From the NCBI RefSeq assembly GCF_005144885.1, contig NZ_CP039690.1, positions 3,361,001-3,425,000 on the forward strand: a stretch of 64,000 bases of DNA, written 5' to 3'. Positions 62,547 to 64,000 of the stretch are shown one piece after another. This DNA comes from Phreatobacter stygius. Lineage in GTDB: Bacteria; Pseudomonadota; Alphaproteobacteria; Rhizobiales; Phreatobacteraceae. The translations under genes and the position numbers were made by a program. How positions within the stretch are numbered: position 1 is the first letter of the stretch; every line of letters starts with the position of its first letter. A model generated the notes under the pieces. The model saw nothing but the letters and a program-made list of their open reading frames with translations. It ran no database searches and was not told the origin of the DNA.

Positions 62547-64000
62547 ATGACCCAGCACAGCCAGACTGCCACCGCCGCCAATCCCTTCTTCCGTCCCTGG
62601 ACCACGCCTTTCGGCATCGCGCCTTTCGGCGAGATCGCCATTGACGACTACCGTCCGGCATTCGACAGCGCGCTTGCCGAACATCGCGCCGAGATCGAGG
62701 TGATCGCAACCCAGGCGGAAGCGCCGAGCTTTGCCAATACGATCGACGCTCTGGAGAAAGCTGGCCATGCGCTGGATCGGCTCTGCGGCGTGTTCTTCAA
62801 CATCGCCTCGTCCGATGCCGACGAGGCGATCCAGGCGATCCAGCGCGACATGGCGCCGATCCTTGCCCAGCACGGCAATGCGATCAGCCTGGACGTCAGG
62901 CTGTTCGCGCGGGTCAAGGCGCTGCACGACGCGCGCGCCAGCCTCGGCATCAGCCCTGAGCAGATCCGCGTGCTCGAAAAGACCTATAAGAACTTCGTCC
63001 GCGCCGGCGCCGAACTCGGCGACGAGGCCAAGCAGCGCATGCGTGCCGTCACCGAGCGGCTCGCCACGCTCGGCACCCAGTTCGCCCAGAATGTGCTGAA
63101 GGACGAGGCGACCTGGACCTTGCAGCTCGCCGAGGCCGATCTCGAAGGCCTGCCGGATTATCTCGTCTCCGCGCTGCATCAGGCGGCGAGCGATCGCGGG
63201 CTCGACGGGGCGGTGATGACGCTCGGCCGGTCGATGGTCGAGCCCTTTCTCGCCGTGTCGCCGCGCCGCGACCTGCGCGAAAAGGTGTTCAAGGCCTGGG
63301 TCCGGCGCGGCGAGATGGGTGGGGCGACCGACAATACGGCGATCGTCGCCGAAACCGTGGCGCTGCGCATCGAGCGCGCCCGGTTGCTCGGTTACCCGAC
63401 CTTCGCCGCCTTCAAGCTCGACGATACCATGGCCAAGACGCCGGATGCGGTGCGCTCGCTGCTCGACCGGGTCTGGGTGCGCGCCAAGGATCGTGTCGGC
63501 GAGGAGCGCGAGGCGTTGGCCGAGGTCGCGCGTACCGAGGGCATGAATGACAAGATCGAGCCGTGGGACTGGCGCTTCTACGCCGAGAAGGTCCGCCAGC
63601 AGCGCCATGCGCTCGATGAAGCCGAGCTGAAGCCCTATTTCCAACTCGACCGGATGATCGCGGCGGCCTTCGATGTGGCGACGCGCCTGTTCGGCGTCAC
63701 GTTCGAGCGGCGCCACGACGTGCCGGTCTATCATCCCGATGTGCGCGCCTATCAGGTGTCGCGCGGCGGCAAGCCGATCGGCCTGTTCCTGGGCGACTAT
63801 TTCGCCCGTCCGACCAAGCGTTCGGGCGCCTGGATGAGCGCTTTCCGCAGCCAGGAGAAACTGTCGGGCGAGGTCCTTCCGATCATCGTCAATGTGATGA
63901 ATTTCGCCAAGCCGCCGGAAGGCAAGCCGGCGCTCCTGTCCTTCGACGATGCCCGCACCCTGTTCCATGAGTTCGGCCACGGGCTGCATGGCCTGCTGTC
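62547..64000 (+). CDS. dcp: M3 family peptidyl-dipeptidase (Dcp), 3' part missing
   Basis: The visible 484 residues match Dcp/oligopeptidase A: NPFFRPWTTPFGIAPFGEIA, AFDSALAEHRAEIEVIATQA, FNIASSDADEAIQAIQRDMA and the zinc motif HEFGH right at the edge (TLFHEFGHGLHGLLS). It trims dipeptides in the cytoplasm. ATG 62547 was chosen; ATG 62526 in frame is an alternative. The C-terminal end lies past the window. Confidence 0.93.
   Translation, partial: MTQHSQTATAANPFFRPWTTPFGIAPFGEIAIDDYRPAFDSALAEHRAEIEVIATQAEAPSFANTIDALEKAGHALDRLCGVFFNIASSDADEAIQAIQRDMAPILAQHGNAISLDVRLFARVKALHDARASLGISPEQIRVLEKTYKNFVRAGAELGDEAKQRMRAVTERLATLGTQFAQNVLKDEATWTLQLAEADLEGLPDYLVSALHQAASDRGLDGAVMTLGRSMVEPFLAVSPRRDLREKVFKAWVRRGEMGGATDNTAIVAETVALRIERARLLGYPTFAAFKLDDTMAKTPDAVRSLLDRVWVRAKDRVGEEREALAEVARTEGMNDKIEPWDWRFYAEKVRQQRHALDEAELKPYFQLDRMIAAAFDVATRLFGVTFERRHDVPVYHPDVRAYQVSRGGKPIGLFLGDYFARPTKRSGAWMSAFRSQEKLSGEVLPIIVNVMNFAKPPEGKPALLSFDDARTLFHEFGHGLHGLL

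Noticed and set aside
62121-63989. Minus-strand frame across the hydantoinase and Dcp genes
   Set aside because: Both plus-strand genes have complete catalytic motifs; the minus frame crosses their boundary and has none.

Overview
The window looks like the chromosome of a GC-rich alphaproteobacterium, probably of the order Hyphomicrobiales (Rhizobiales). The evidence is gene content: an FzlA-type GST, an alphaproteobacterial complex I NDUFA9-family protein, the urtABCDE layout, GlnD, and very high third-position G+C. No rRNA, tRNA or CRISPR array was recognised. Both ends cut a gene: a phage tail sheath gene on the left and a peptidyl-dipeptidase gene on the right.

Positions 1 to about 21.5 kb hold one end of a transposable prophage, almost entirely on the minus strand (read right to left). 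The early part is Mu-like: S24-type repressor (plus strand), Ner-like regulator, ParB-like protein, DDE transposase (MuA type), MuB-type ATPase, several small proteins, GemA and a Mor/C-type activator. Next come an endolysin and a DUF2730 protein, then a P2-type contractile tail module in P2 order (V, W, J, I, fibres, sheath). Most of these genes are joined by ATGA or similar overlaps. Between the tail-fibre genes and the sheath gene sits a lower-GC cassette of three coupled genes: a 92-residue fibre-associated protein ending in CACGDCA, an unknown 188-residue protein, and a radical SAM/SPASM enzyme. This looks like a phage-borne peptide-modification system and is the most novel item here. Three copies of an 18-bp dyad lie upstream of the three late gene blocks and are good candidates for the operator of the Mor/C-type activator. 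The prophage end near 21.2-21.6 kb contains a 13-bp tandem repeat array.

From 21.6 to 35 kb (host, mostly minus strand) lie PBP1A, glnD, a gamma-glutamyltransferase-like gene and the urea ABC transporter operon urtABCDE. A textbook sigma-54 promoter precedes urtA, so this is a nitrogen-control neighbourhood. From 35 to 49.5 kb are envelope and housekeeping genes: AmpG, a TPR methyltransferase, RlmJ, an SDR protein, QueG, FzlA, UppP, an NDUFA9-like protein, a Bcr/CflA exporter, a YqaA-type membrane protein, a MarR-like regulator, an NlpC/P60 hydrolase, a DsbA-like protein and a chemoreceptor.

From 49.5 to 55.2 kb is a yejBEF-type peptide ABC operon whose permease and ATPase genes are separated by a PIN-domain toxin-antitoxin pair; the toxin stop overlaps the ATPase start. 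A three-copy TTCAnGTGA element lies just upstream of the antitoxin. From 55.4 to 64 kb are small catabolic genes: PxpA (5-oxoproline), a LysR/aldo-keto reductase divergent pair, a glyoxalase-like protein, a hydantoin/dihydropyrimidine group (binding protein, racemase, amidohydrolase) and the start of a Dcp-type M3 peptidase.
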